Assembly (NCBI GenBank): GCA_020809705.1
Contig: CP085832.1
Location: 434,001-498,000 of the forward strand
Direction of reading: 5' to 3'
DNA: 64,000 bases
Origin: Calonectria ilicicola
Lineage: Eukaryota > Ascomycota > Sordariomycetes > Hypocreales > Nectriaceae
Shown one piece after another: positions 36,706-48,138 of the stretch (the first letter of the stretch is position 1; each line of letters opens with the position of its first letter). The notes under the pieces were generated by a model. The model ran no database searches, was not told where the DNA came from, and worked only from the letters and a program-made list of their open reading frames with translations. Made by a program: the position numbers and the translations under genes.

Positions 36706-37585
36706 GAGTGAGTTGCAGAGTTGCTTAGATTGTTCCCAGCCCTGCATTTCAGTGTTACAAGGGTCTATGACAGCCAGTTATACAATGATTTCTCTCTTGT
36801 CGGGCGCTTTTGCCTTATTCCTCCAGCAATTAAAGCGTCTAATGGTTTGCAAGCCATGTCCTCGTCACGTGGCTATCAAATGCTACATACTATACTCTTT
36901 GATGAGTCCACATACAATTCCTAGATCCCTGGCCAGCTGTCATCCTTCGATGCAGAACTGGTCAGTTGCTCCTCATTCCTGTTACGTGATGACGAGGCTC
37001 CGCTTTGCGATTTGGGTGGCAGGATACCATTTCCAAACATAATCTTCTCAAGAGCCTCTATATCTTGTGTTTAGTGCAGTTCTTCGAGAGGATTTAGATC
37101 TTGAAAAGTGACAGGCAGGTGCTAGCACACAAGTACGACTCTGTCAAGGATACACGATTAAATTCGATGCTCTTTTATCAATGAAAATAGACGCCTCTCG
37201 GACAAATAGGGACGACTCCCGTGGCTCAATTCACTTAGTTAGCGGCGAGCTCCAAATCTCAATGCTAGTGATAGCTATGTCTAGAAAGAAAGTTCATGTT
37301 TGATCCTTTTTGCCTGAGCAAATCCACATCGCCAATCTTAATCCTTCTCACTTGAACATCCATTGCCCAAAGATCCCAACGGTTACAATATGATGTTTCA
37401 ATTTAACCAATATAGACCAGAAGAGGTTTTGTAAATTTTAATCATTGAAGTTCCAAATCCCCTCCTTGATGCACAACAACACTCAACAATTAGACATTCG
37501 GGGTGGCAACATACAAACCAATCTGTGCCAATTTTCCAGGCACAAATGATTTGATCCGGCGTGTTCTTACATATCCGGATAGTAG
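36706..37585. other. intergenic, convergent 3' ends
   Basis: Spacer between the HET gene and the Zn2Cys6 gene. No feature seen. Confidence 0.4.
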
Positions 37586-38667
37586 TTATGGACTCAGGAG
37601 GTACCTAGCGTCTTGCGTAGAGAGCACTTGACAAAATTGCTCGAGCCAGAGTCCATGCTGTTGGTACTCGACTGGCAACGCTTTGATGACATTTTGAGTC
37701 CACTGTATTATTGTGTTTTTGCGGCCTGGTGATCTGGGCGCATCCGCAGGGGAAATAAAAGACCGTCCGAGAACATAGTCCAGGAGGAACATGTGTATAA
37801 TGAGGAGCTGGCACCCATGGTTTTCTGGGTCGATGAAGGATTGGAAATCGTCGTTTGACATGTGATTGGGCATCAAGAACAACCCAACAAATTCTGCCCA
37901 GGCTATGAAAATGTGTCAATTGAGATGATCAAATGGTGCTGGGCATAGCTATTACACTTGCCTCCAAATGACGAAATAGGAACCTGGGTGATCGTCCTTA
38001 GTAATGATTCGTAATACCTGCGCTCATGAGGTTTTTGGCAGTAAGGTTCCAGACTCATGACGGAGGACTGAAAGCCGGCGATGAGGGTCAAGTCCTTGGG
38101 TTGATCATTAATCATTCTTTTCAGGCTATCAACATGGCCCTCCGCGGAAAAGGCTTTGAAGACTGATCGGTTGTAGTCTGAGATCATGGCTCTTGAGACC
38201 AAGCTGGCTCCCCTTGTTATGACAACATACTCGGTCATGCCATCAGGCATGAGGGATGATTGTGCAATGATACACAACATGGCAGCAAAAAGAGCATCGG
38301 CCTGATCAAGCGTCTTATTAGTAGTGTCGGCCAACTGCTCATTGATGAGATGCATGGCCTTTACGCGGTGCTGGAGAGCCTGGGCGGTATAATTGCCCGT
38401 GCCATTTTGGGAGAGATGGGAGGCGCCGAGCCCCAGGGCTGCATGAGCCAAATAGTCATACTGCAGGTTATGAGCATGAGCATGATTCGCAGCGGGTCTT
38501 GGTAAACTATGTCATGAGTGGTACATACGCTATGGCTCATGGCAGCGCATTGCGACCAGACGTCATCCCCCCGCAGCGGCAGGCTGGGATAGGCCACAGT
38601 GAGGAACTGATAGTGGAATCGCAGGTCCTCCAGCGCCAGGGTGGTGGTCGGCAGTGAGGGCTGTGGA

Positions 38668-38699
<32 letters not shown>

Positions 38700-39026
38700 C
38701 GCTGCAGCTGCAACGATAACAGCATCCGACCCGCGAGGTGGGTATTGGCAGGCCAGGCCGAGTCGCAGGCACGGCGCACATGAGGGACGACGCTCGTCAC
38801 ACTTGACACGCCTGCGCTTGCAGCTGAAGCATCCGAGGCGGGACTTGCAGTGGACTCTGCGAGAGGGCTGCTGCTTCCGCACAACAGCTGCTACCGCGGC
38901 GACAGCAGCAGCGGCGGTGTCTTCGGGCGAGCTGGAGCCTGAGCTGGAGCTCGAGGCGCGGGAGCTTGAGGAGCGGCCGGAGCTAGACGTCGCAGAGTCG
39001 TCGTCGTTCTCTTTTTTGAGGCGCAT
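37586..39026 (-). CDS. Zn2Cys6 transcription factor (UPC2-like zinc cluster), GC-AG intron
   Basis: Three exons (38529-39026, 37962-38460, 37586-37902) encode 437 residues. The first 60 residues are low-complexity Ser and Ala runs. The zinc cluster spans C66-C93 (CFSCKRRRVKCDERR, CAPCLRLGLAC), of the LGCxxCKxRRVKCDE type found in UPC2-like regulators. Next comes an Ala-Thr tract encoded by a GTCGCT-type microsatellite (about 38670-38710). AHAALGLGASHLSQ and LFAAMLCIIAQSS match the weakly conserved C-terminal domain of this group. Intron 1 (68 nt) is GT-AG. Intron 2 (37903-37961) uses GCAAGT as donor; a GT a few bases on would put the last exon out of frame. Target genes are unknown; the nearest neighbours are a HET gene and a GNAT gene. 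Confidence 0.88.
38668..38712. repeat. coding GTCGCT/GCCGCT microsatellite
   Basis: Tandem GTCGCT hexamers followed by GCCGCTGCAGCTG encode the alternating Ala-Thr and poly-Ala tract of the regulator on the minus strand. Repeat number probably varies between strains without changing the frame. Confidence 0.8.
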
Positions 39027-40322
39027 CGGCGGTGTGAGTCGTCGGTGAGCGTGTGGCGGTCAGGGTGGCATCCTCTGTCTGGGAGGCGTCGAGCGCGTCG
39101 ACAATGAGTGCCCAAATTGTCAAGCTCAAAGGCCTTGATCTGATTCAGCCCAGCTCCCCTCCGTGAGGCCCTTCTCCTCCTCTCTTTCTCCTCTCTCTCC
39201 ACTCCAGCTCGTCGCACGGGCCGGCAGAGGGGCTTGTTTGGGTCACGTGCTCGGCTCACAAGCGACAGGGATCAACTGAGTTACCGAACGATGTGTCTGG
39301 AACCGAGATGACTGCAATTACTGTTGCATTCATCTCAATCAAGGTTTTGGTCTCGCTATGGCTCTGCTCATCCGATGCAATACCCTGTGGGCCAATGAAA
39401 AACAGCAAGGCTAGTTGTCGAAATGCTTCCCACCCGCACTTGTTGGCTGTATTCAGCATTCCAACTTCCAAAGTGGAAATACCCCGCTCATCCATGCATT
39501 GAAGATCAAGCCTTGGCGAACAAGGCCCAGCCCTATCCAATCCATAATAAATAAGCAAATAGGCGAGCCAGTCATTGCAACTTCATAGGTTAGTAATCTG
39601 TTAATATTGGCTCAACGATGCAACCTTTACTGGTGACCCTGACGCTCTCGCTACACCCCGCTTTCCTCTGTCTCTCTCTAGGGTAATCACTGAGAAATCG
39701 CAATCCGCCTTGTAGTTACCACGACAGCCGCAGAGCTGATGAGGCATTTTAAATGTGTTCCATGAGGATCTATGTCCTAAAAGGTATTTCATTAAATCCT
39801 CTATTGGAGATGGATCTTGGTGGATCGCTTGCTCCGAGGTGGGACTTCGGAGCCGAACTCCGAAATCCGACATAGAGGATGCTTGCTGAGTTGAAACACT
39901 ATAGACAGCCAGTCCACAAACTTCTAGAATGAATTGACAATTATGAGGGAAACAAATATTTGTATGTGATTAAATTTTGTAGTTTATCAAATTTTTTATA
40001 TGATCTGGTACCTCTACATTCTACATAATGAGTTACTACCACTAATCGTTGACTTAGTCATGGTTGATATTTTTCTGCTAGAGGAATCCTTCTGTTTAGA
40101 CGCGTCGGGATTCGCAACAGCAGAGACATTCTTAGGTAGGTAGTTCTGACTCCACACTCCGATCTAAACTCCGGCCCGGAGGAATGTTCCGAATTTCTGA
40201 CTCATGTCTACTGGTTGCACCATTTCAAGCCTATCAGCACCAAACCGCAAGTCCTGTTGAGAAGTATAACATTGATTTGATCCCCACCTGATATTTTGGC
40301 CAATTCAAATCAGATTTCCAAC
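39027..40322. other. intergenic
   Basis: Promoter region of the Zn2Cys6 gene, starting pyrimidine-rich (CTCCTCCTCTCTTTCTCC near 39173), then AT-rich DNA before the GNAT gene. No gene seen. Confidence 0.45.
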
Positions 40323-41079
40323 ATGGAGCAACCTGTGGGACCTATCATCACTTCAAAACCTGCCATTGCGGCCTCGCGTACATCGCTCCACGGACAGTAT
40401 GTGTCTGTGATTCCTTTGAAACCAGAGCATGCGGGTCCTCTCTACAAGCATCTTGGAAGAGAGGAAAACGGCCACCGATGGACGTATATGTTTGGCGGAC
40501 CATACTTGGATGAAAGTGAATGGAAAAACACTATCGAAAATTGGAGCATGGGCTCTGACCCCTTGTTCCTCACAATTCTTTCTGGCCTGGAGTCCGACCC
40601 TGCTTCTGAAGCCGTGGGGATGATGGCATTCATGAACATTGTCCCAGACCATGGACGAATTGAGATTGGATCGGTCATCCTTGGTGAGGTACTGAAGCAG
40701 ACCCGCATGGCCACCGAGGCATTTTATCTTCTCATCAAGCATGCATTCGACGATTTGAACTATCTTCGAGTCGAATGGAAAGCAAATCATCTAAACAAGC
40801 CGAGTCTTGTAGCAGCTGAGAGACTTGGATTTGTGTTTGAGGGAATATTCAGGTAATTTTCCATATTTCCATAACGGTACCTAGCTAATTGTACCAAGAA
40901 ACCACATGATTATTAAAGGAAGACGCCGAGACACAGCCTGGTTCAGCATCACCCATGATGAGTGGCCAGCCGTAAAGCAAGCGTTTGAAAAATGGCTCAG
41001 CGCGGACAATTTCGACCAGGATGGAAAGCAGCTCAAGAGTTTAAAGGAAATTAGACAATCTTCGGACGTTAAAAACTAA
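40323..41079 (+). CDS. GNAT N-acetyltransferase (RimJ/RimL-like)
   Basis: Two exons (40323-40852, 40899-41079; 46-nt intron) give 236 residues of the acetyltransfer_3 type. Blocks in order are HGQYVSVIPLKPEHAGPLY, TYMFGGPYLDESEW, GMMAFMNIVPDHGRIEIGSV, TRMATEAFYLLIKHAF and YLRVEWKANHLNKPSLVAAERLGF, then the post-intron RNHMIIKGRRRDTAWFSI. This order is typical of RimJ-like enzymes that acetylate amino groups using acetyl-CoA. It is cytosolic. I chose the ATG at 40323 as the first true ATG of the frame. Substrate could be a protein N-terminus, an amino sugar or a small toxic amine. Confidence 0.9.
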
Positions 41080-41305
41080 CTGGAATTCAATTTAGAAAGC
41101 GGGGACCTGATCAAGAAGAGCTTTGAGATTTTATTCTAAATATTTCTATTGTATGCAAGTTTGTAAAAGCTAAAGGTTAAAAAGAGTGACTAGAAATTAT
41201 TGCTAATTCCACCAATTCATATCTAGTATACCCTTTTAACTTCGTGAGAATGAAACTATATATGAATGTATGACAAATGAGACTCTAGAAACCTCAACAG
41301 ATCCA

Positions 41306-42527
41306 CTAAGCCCGGGTCCAAGCTGCGAGACCCTGGAACTGGGGCCTGCTACCGACGCTGGAGAGGTCAAAGCTGGAGACGTAGGTAGGGATCTTGTTAG
41401 TACCGTCGCAGCCGCCAAGAGAGATTCGAGAGATGCCCGAGGCGGCCTCCAGGACATACAGCCACTCGCCAGCAATTGCAGAGTCAAAGTTACCCTTGGT
41501 CGCGACGGGAACAGTGATTGTGTACTTGATATCGCCAGTCTCAGGCTCCAGGGCTGTGATGCTGGATACACCGGCGTCAAGAAGGAAAACAGCGTCCACG
41601 GATCGAGAATACTGTGTCCAGCAGGTAGCCTTTTGTCCCAAGACAGTGGTCTTCTTTAGAACTGTGACCTCAAGGCTGGGGTAGCTGATCTCCACTTTGG
41701 CGGCTCCGTAGGTGGGGTCAGCAATGATGGCTTGCTCGTCACTCAGGAAAGACACGGCAAAGTCGATGAGAAGCTCAGATGGGCGTGAGATGACGACCTG
41801 GTCGGACACGATGCCGTTCTTGACAGGGAAGCCGGCGATGAAGCCTGGGCTCACACCATTGCCCTTGACTGTGACGAATAGAGCAGTGCTGGATGGGTTG
41901 AAAATAATGTCAGAGGCCATGTTAGGTGGGCCAGTTGGTGGTGTGGTCTCGTTAACGGGGAGAGACATGAAATTGCCGACAGGATGCAAGCCGCTGTTGT
42001 TGACCTTGTAGCACATGACACCGGCCTTGGCTCCAGTGTTCATCACACAAGCTACATTGAGAGCTTGAGAATAGGCAATGGTGCTTGGAAATTCGCCACC
42101 AGATGACATGGGCTGGCCAACAAGAACTGGGTTCAGAGGGTTGTTAACCGGGATGTTAAAGAGTGACACCGTGTTGGATCCCGCATTGACAGTAAGGAGG
42201 CGGTTTCCTGAAACCACAACTGCATCTTGACTGGAGAGTTGATCTTGGATGAATTAAGTTAGCCTTTGCACTTGTGAATTCAAAATACGAATTATGCTCA
42301 CCTGCCATTGGAATGGTATTGTTGGCTCCAATGGAAGACATTCCATTGCCTCCAGTACTGGTCTTCACTGGGGTGGACAAATCGCCATTTTGGTCAATGC
42401 CCAGGGCAACGATGTTGGCCCCTGCGGGATTGTTCTCCAAAAAGTAGAGAGCCCCGTGTTGTCTGCGTTGCTGGATTAAACCGGCAGCTGAGAGCGATGC
42501 GAAACTGAGGAGGATTGCAAACTTCAT
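41306..42527 (-). CDS. secreted beta-propeller protein (3-carboxymuconate cyclase / lactonase-like)
   Basis: Two exons (42302-42527, 41306-42243; 58-nt intron) encode 387 residues. A signal peptide (MKFAILLSFASLSAAG) is followed by a short basic site (QQRRQ) and a repetitive beta-rich body of blade-like units: GALYFLENNPAGANIVAL, RLLTVNAGSNTVSLFNI, NVACVMNTGAKAGVMCY, EWLYVLEAASGISRISL. This resembles secreted fungal 3-carboxymuconate cyclase-like seven-bladed propellers. These are often abundant cell-surface glycoproteins, and true cyclase activity is usually unproven. A TATA element lies upstream on the minus strand. Extracellular location is confident; enzymatic role is not. Confidence 0.83.
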
Positions 42528-43217
42528 CTTGAAAGGTCGGGAGATTGGTGCAAATTTGGATGGAAACTTGTGAGTATGGTACTGTAAATGAGGTACTTGC
42601 TGATTCTGATGTACTCATCCAAGGTTGCCACCAAGAGCATTATATACCAGCTTGAAGCTCATTGCCAAACGCATCTTCTTGACCATATTTTGCTATACTG
42701 CGCTGGATAGACAAGAAAAGTGGAGATTCGTAATCAAGATTCCTCATGTCCAAGGCTCAGTTCCAACATAGGGAATCGTTGCTCATCATGATGATCCGCC
42801 AATCTCACGGTGCAGACTGCGCCCACATGGAGCAAAGACGGCGTTGGATGTTGGCGCTTCTGATTGGATCCCGGCAGCTCATCCCGAGAAAGATGGGTCG
42901 CTAAGCCCAATGTGGCGTCTGATTCCAAATTTCGGCTCACTTTTACCAGGGTGTGGCGCAGCCGTTGAAGCGGTTGATTCCAAACTTGCCAGCATACTTG
43001 CTTCGGCCATGATTTGCATTGGCCAAAGCTCCAGGGGGCACATGGATTTGACGACTCAATTGCATGGACGTTGATTACGAAGTGGCGTGCTCTGGCTGCC
43101 AGCTAGCAACACGCTAAGCTTTACCTTTGGATAGTGCCTGTGTCGCGCTATGAATAGTTTCCACGTTGCACATTGATCTCCTACCAAGTATTATTGTTTT
43201 TATCCTGATTCTGGGAT
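42528..43217. other. intergenic
   Basis: Promoter of the propeller gene and 3' flank of the membrane-protein gene. No other feature seen. Confidence 0.4.
42640..42646 (-). promoter_or_regulatory. TATA box of the propeller gene
   Basis: TATATAA on the minus strand, 113 bp before the ATG at 42527. Confidence 0.45.
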
Positions 43218-44384
43218 TCATCCATTAACCAAAAACGCCAGTCCAGCTGTGATTTTTGTGCCCTCAGGCCGAAATACAGAACAATAATAACTTAGACTGA
43301 GGCCGAATACAGTCCAAAACACCATGACAGCTTGAAGCCCGATGCCGGCTTCCACTCTAAAATATCTCTTGACAATTGGTCTTCTAAGAAGATCAAACCA
43401 CGTATTGGAGAGACCAATAAGACAAAAGAACATGGATAAAAAGGTTCATCTTGCTTCATTGTCAAATAGGAGATACACATACATATAACAAAGCCCAGGA
43501 TGTCGAAAAACAGAATTGCGCTTGTTTCCCTTGGTATCTTTCGAGAATATTCGAATTTTCCATTATTGTGTAAACTCACACATAATTCTTTATTCGCAAC
43601 GACTTCAAACCATACAGAAAAGATTGCTAGAGTGGTTGCAAGGCAGAGGCAGACAGGTCCAGATAAAGAGACCCGGTCGTCCCCGAAGCCGATGTTGACC
43701 CAGGGCAGGGCAAGTTTAAACGCAATCCATAAGGACACAGAGAAGTGTACCATCAGTGGAACCGAAGATGCTGCAACGAGAAGGCCTGGGTATTTGAGAA
43801 GACTAGGATCTTTGCGCCATAAGGGAATTGGCGGAGGAATGTCGAAATTCACGCCCTTTGCAAATAGGATGATGATTTTCCCAAAGATAATGGATACGAA
43901 GTATATCAGAGCCCAAGCTTTCGTCCATGGGATGCCTGTCATGCCCAAAATCTTCACAGTCTGACATGGAATGCCGGCCAAGGCAAGCAGAGACAGCCGT
44001 ATAGCCATCGATCCATCCAGAGATTTTGTGTCTTGGGCAATGGCTTCGTTTTCAAAACGACGATAAATTTCATAGCGCCAACTGATCCGCGCCTGAAATG
44101 GGTCTCTTATATAGCCGACGAGCAGAACAAGTAAGAAATAGAGGATGTCTCCAATGCAGACTATTGGCGAGGCGCGCGCGTAAAAACGATGGTTGAGCGA
44201 CTCTCTGTCGAGAATTCTACCACACGGCTGGGTCATGGCGCCCATGGCTAGCGGGACTAGAGCCCACCATGCCACCTGCCATGAGACAGTGTTTGTGTCC
44301 TCAGCCGCTGCCGACCAGACCAATTAGCAGAAGAGCGAAGAGCATTGTTTAGGTATGACACATACCTAGGACGTTGTCCGACAT
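43218..44384 (-). pseudogene. multi-pass membrane protein with frame break
   Basis: A short first exon (44366-44384, MSDNVL) and a 58-nt intron lead into AAEDTNTVSWQVAWWALVPL and about seven hydrophobic segments, including PIVCIGDILYFLLVLLVGYI, KAWALIYFVSIIFGKIIILF and ATTLAIFSVWFEVVA. I do not recognise the family. The frame fails at a T5 tract at 43438-43442. With one more T, the protein would continue through SMFFCLIGLSNTWFDLL and GLQAVMVFWTVFGLSLSYY to a stop at 43218. Without it, a tail lacking further membrane segments ends at 43292. No AG lies where an intron could mend this. It is either a recent frameshift or a base-call error, so pseudogene status is provisional. Confidence 0.6.
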
Positions 44385-44689
44385 GGGCTATACAATTCTA
44401 TAATGTCCAAAATTGCCTTTATTTTTACGAGTGAAGCTGGTGGGAATCTTTCTACTGTGCTGTGTCGATGAGCAAAGACAATGGGCAGAATTACTTCACC
44501 TGTGAGGCATCCAAGCTGACCATGCACAGTTTAGCGCGAAATCAGCACAGCCACGAAATACCCTGGTTGTTTGCTTTGCTTTCATGTGGCTCAGTGACGA
44601 TTAAAGCAGAGCAGAACAATAGGTTAAATTCTTCAAATGCTCAAAAAGTGTTTTTTACTATCTCAAGGCTGAAGTTTAGCTACTCGTTT
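44385..44689. other. intergenic
   Basis: A 305-bp spacer between the membrane-protein promoter and the 3' end of the HET gene. Nothing else seen. Confidence 0.4.
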
Positions 44690-46821
44690 TTAAAATAGCA
44701 AGCATTCCTGCAGGTTCCCCTTGTCTTTTGCCGCTGCCCATTTTTTCATCAAACTCAGAACTTGAGCTTGCCCAAGTCTAGCTTCATCACCTAAAATCCA
44801 CAACATATGTCCGGCCCCGACTCTTTTGAATGCTGTTGTATTAGCATGAGAGCGAATCTCATGATCAATTCGCTTCAATATTATATAGAATGCTGTTTTT
44901 AGCGAGTTAGACGGAGTGTCGGGGCCAACCCAGACCAGGGGTGGCATAAAAAGCTCTGTTTCACCGTTGGCCAAATCCGCTACTTCTCGCTCCTTTGGTG
45001 GTTGATAAGATTCGGTGTCCCAGATTACGTTAATAAAGAAGATCTCATCATATTTGCAAGCAAGCATTCCGTCCCACGCATCGGTAGAGTACACAGGCAA
45101 TAAACTTGCTTTCAAATGAATCCACGCACTCACTATCCGTCCAAATGGACTGAGAGAGGACTCTAGCTCCACACGAGTATCTTGAACATTGACAAGCTCG
45201 TGTTCGGGCTTCCATGCATGCCTGGAAACATATTGAACTTCTCCATCGATAGAAGCCCAAGACCATGTCGGGGATCGAAAGGTCTTTGGGCGCGTTCCTA
45301 ATGGGCTCTGTTTTTCGCGTATCCAGGACATGTCTCGGATCAATTTGTCGGCCCATAGCCCAGCAACATATTGGGCTTTTGGTTGGGTTTCATTTTGCCA
45401 AGATATCAAGTTGGGTAAATAAAGAGCTGCCAGACCCGCAATTGCTGGAAGCTTGTCCTCCTCGTAGGTGAGCTTTCGTCTTGAATAAGTCTCAACCATT
45501 CGATGCCAGTCCCCGTCACGCCACGGCTTTTTTTCTGCTGCAAATCGCTCAGGATCTTCGGACCAGGAACCATAGTAAGGAAGCAAGGTTGCGGTGGTGC
45601 AATCTTCTGTCGACAATTTGGGTTTCTCTTCAAAAAATATTTGCTCCTGACAAAAATGCAAAATTCTCTGAGATAGGTAGCGTTCTTGCAATGCCCATCC
45701 GCGATTTGATAGAGGCTCTGGCTCCTCACTAATATCCTGAAACCTTCTTTTCAAATCATAATGGGGTGCAGGAAATGCTAGCACATGACCAGAAATATTT
45801 TCAGTGCGAAAAGGGATCGTAACGTATTCGCGCTGAATTCTTTCGCCTAAGAATCCTTCTGAGGACCCAGCTGCTCGAGAGGCCGCAATAGTGAGAAAGG
45901 AATTCTGGTAAATCTCACTCATACTCGCAGATTCCTTTATCCAATCGTTGCAGTCGTCTTGTAAAATGCAGAGACTATCAATCCAAAGATACTGGATTCC
46001 CAGTTGGTGAGTCAACCAGACTGCATCTTGGAAACTTTGTGGAAGTTCAGCCGTGGGAATTCCTAACAAGAGCCTTTCGATATTGTTCCATGTCAAGGTG
46101 ATGTGTTTTTTAGATCCCCAACAGTGACTGAGAGTTGCATAATTTCCCGTCCTCCCTTCTGTGGTGTAAAGTCTCACTTGATCCCCACCACTCATTACCT
46201 CAATCACTCTGGTTGGCAAAAGTGTTGGGTTTCGTTCTGGGTTCATTTCCATTTGCATCTTTTCAGAGTTTTTTAGCCAGCTTTGGATTTGGTCAACAAC
46301 CGACTGAGACCGTGGAGAGACTGGTATTTTACGGCCCTTGATAGTAGAAGCCAACGGGTTCCCTACCACGGTGAAGTGGGATATCAGCTTGATGTATATA
46401 CACAAAAGGATCACCAATCTCACTCACCGTTTTCAACAAAAAGACAAATACCCCCAATCATGTTAAAAAGCTGCGGAGTCTTTTTATTAACGCCAATGAT
46501 GTCCAGCCTCACATTTACAGAACCAACCAGGTACATTTGTACATCATAGCTGTCATTATATTCATCCATTTGCTTTCTATATGACCAAGTAGCATGCCAA
46601 GAAAGCCGGCAAAAGTCACAAAATTCAGAGTTGATTTGTAGAGATTTTAATGATTGATGATAGACGGTGATCGAATCTGTGTCTAGCATGGGTACTGTTG
46701 TATCGGCCTTGAAAAGATTCTTTTGTTGAAAAATATATCCAAAATCAAGATTGCGGCAAATATCGCACAAATTGGCGGACGTAGACAAATCAGCGTACTC
46801 CATAGCCTTTGAAATTTCCAT
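44690..46821 (-). CDS. HET-domain protein
   Basis: Two exons (46428-46821, 44690-46362; 65-nt intron) join cleanly to 688 residues. A Cys-containing N-terminal region (NLCDICRNLDFGYIF, then EFCDFCRLSWHATW) precedes GNPLASTIKGRKIP and the HET domain: YATLSHCWGSKKHITLTWNN, SFQDAVWLTHQLGIQYLWID, SLCILQDDCNDWIKESASMS, SEGFLGERI. Further blocks are SNRGWALQERYLSQRILHF and PTWSWASIDG. This is the common long HET type, whose expression or pairing with an incompatible partner can cause hyphal cell death. No NACHT or repeat region follows. Unlike the relative at 34467, its frame is intact. Confidence 0.92.
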
Positions 46822-47982
46822 GGTCGGGTGGCTACTTGAAGGCGACGCTCGAATTTATAGATATCAAATGAATATTCATGCACCATCCATCAAGAGGGAC
46901 AAGTGCCTTGAGGAAGCAAAGATTTGCGAGCTTGTACACAATGGCTGACGCGTAATTGGCTGTGGGGGAGGTTGGAGGCTAGGGTGAGAAATACCTTGCT
47001 TCAATTGAAGAAAAGAAAAATATATAATGACAAAATATCACGTGTCAGGAAACAAAAACTCTGCGATACCCTCAGAAAAATTAGATTACCATTGAGCTGC
47101 TGCCTGAGTGTTTTTCTCTGGACGACACCTACAGGCCATCTTATTGGTCCCATCCCAAACACAGCCACAATTTTAGCAATAGGCATTTTAGCCAAGGCAC
47201 ACCTGTCCGGTAGCAGTACCCAGCCATGAAAAGCCTCCATCTGGCCATGGGTTGCTTACTGCAGTTCAGCTCGATGGCAGATTGAGGAATTTGGCCATCA
47301 GGGATGTGCCGGAGGGCACCACTAACCTATTGACTTAGAACAATGAGGCATGCGACGGAATGGATGGCAATTAACAGATACGCATGAAAGTGGCCCTCAG
47401 CATTTGTACTCCATATATAAAGCGATCTTCATTTTACTGATCACTCCTGTGTATGAATTTCTTGTGTCTGATTATTTCTTAATCTCGTCATGTTACAGCT
47501 GAAATCGGATCGTAATGTAGACCAGTAGTGGAATATTGGGTATAGAAATCGAGATATATAAGGGAAAGAAATAAATTTCGGAATATTAGAGGATTCTTTA
47601 TAGCTACCAAGATCTATTTATGGGTTGCCTACGCACTACTCACTTTCCTAAATATGATCCAGTCGACCTCCATCCAATTGAAGGCACAGTAGCTCAAAAT
47701 TATACCAAGCATATAGGGATTTCTTTTCAGATTGGAATTCCGACTGTCTCTAATCTGCAATATCTCTCGATATCCATGTGCAATCATTATTCTACAACAA
47801 GGAACTAGGACTAGAACTTCTTGTGTGAGGTGGAATGTTCAACCACCGTACTGATGATATCCTTCACAGTATCACCAATTTTTCAAACCGTGGAATGTCA
47901 AGAAAAATATAGATACGCTGGTGGATATTTATATTGATCTAAACTTTGACTCTCGGTCGGCAATGCTTCGTTGCGGCCTCTT

Positions 47983-48033
47983 CCTTCGTCCGAATTTCGC
48001 ACCGGACGAAGGTTCGGACGAATAGCGGACGAA
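47983..48033. promoter_or_regulatory. CGGACGAA box array upstream of the NmrA-like gene
   Basis: Four copies of the octamer CGGACGAA lie in 51 bp: one inverted (TTCGTCCG, 47985-47992) and three direct (48003-48010, 48015-48022, 48026-48033). The first two form a perfect 10-bp inverted repeat, CCTTCGTCCG to CGGACGAAGG, separated by 10 bp. The array ends 34 bp upstream of the TATA element. CGG cores suggest a zinc-cluster regulator; the binding protein is unknown. Confidence 0.6.
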
Positions 48034-48066
48034 TGATGCACAAAGGGGGTTTGCAGATCTGTGCAA

Positions 48067-48074
48067 TATAAAAA
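48067..48074 (+). promoter_or_regulatory. TATA box of the NmrA-like gene
   Basis: TATAAAAA lies 65 bp before the ATG at 48139 and just downstream of the octamer array. Confidence 0.55.
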
Positions 48075-48138
48075 CGACATCCCATCCTTTTCTTTGTATA
48101 GGATACCTTACTCTTCATCTCAAAGCAGATTTTTTACC

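Larger units (their letters stand above)
46822..48138. other. intergenic
   Basis: No gene seen. The right end carries a set of CGGACGAA boxes and a TATA element, reported separately, upstream of the NmrA-like gene. Confidence 0.45.

Noticed and set aside
38537..39048. Alternative frames opposite the Zn2Cys6 exon
   Set aside because: Shadows of the Ser/Ala-rich and microsatellite coding region.
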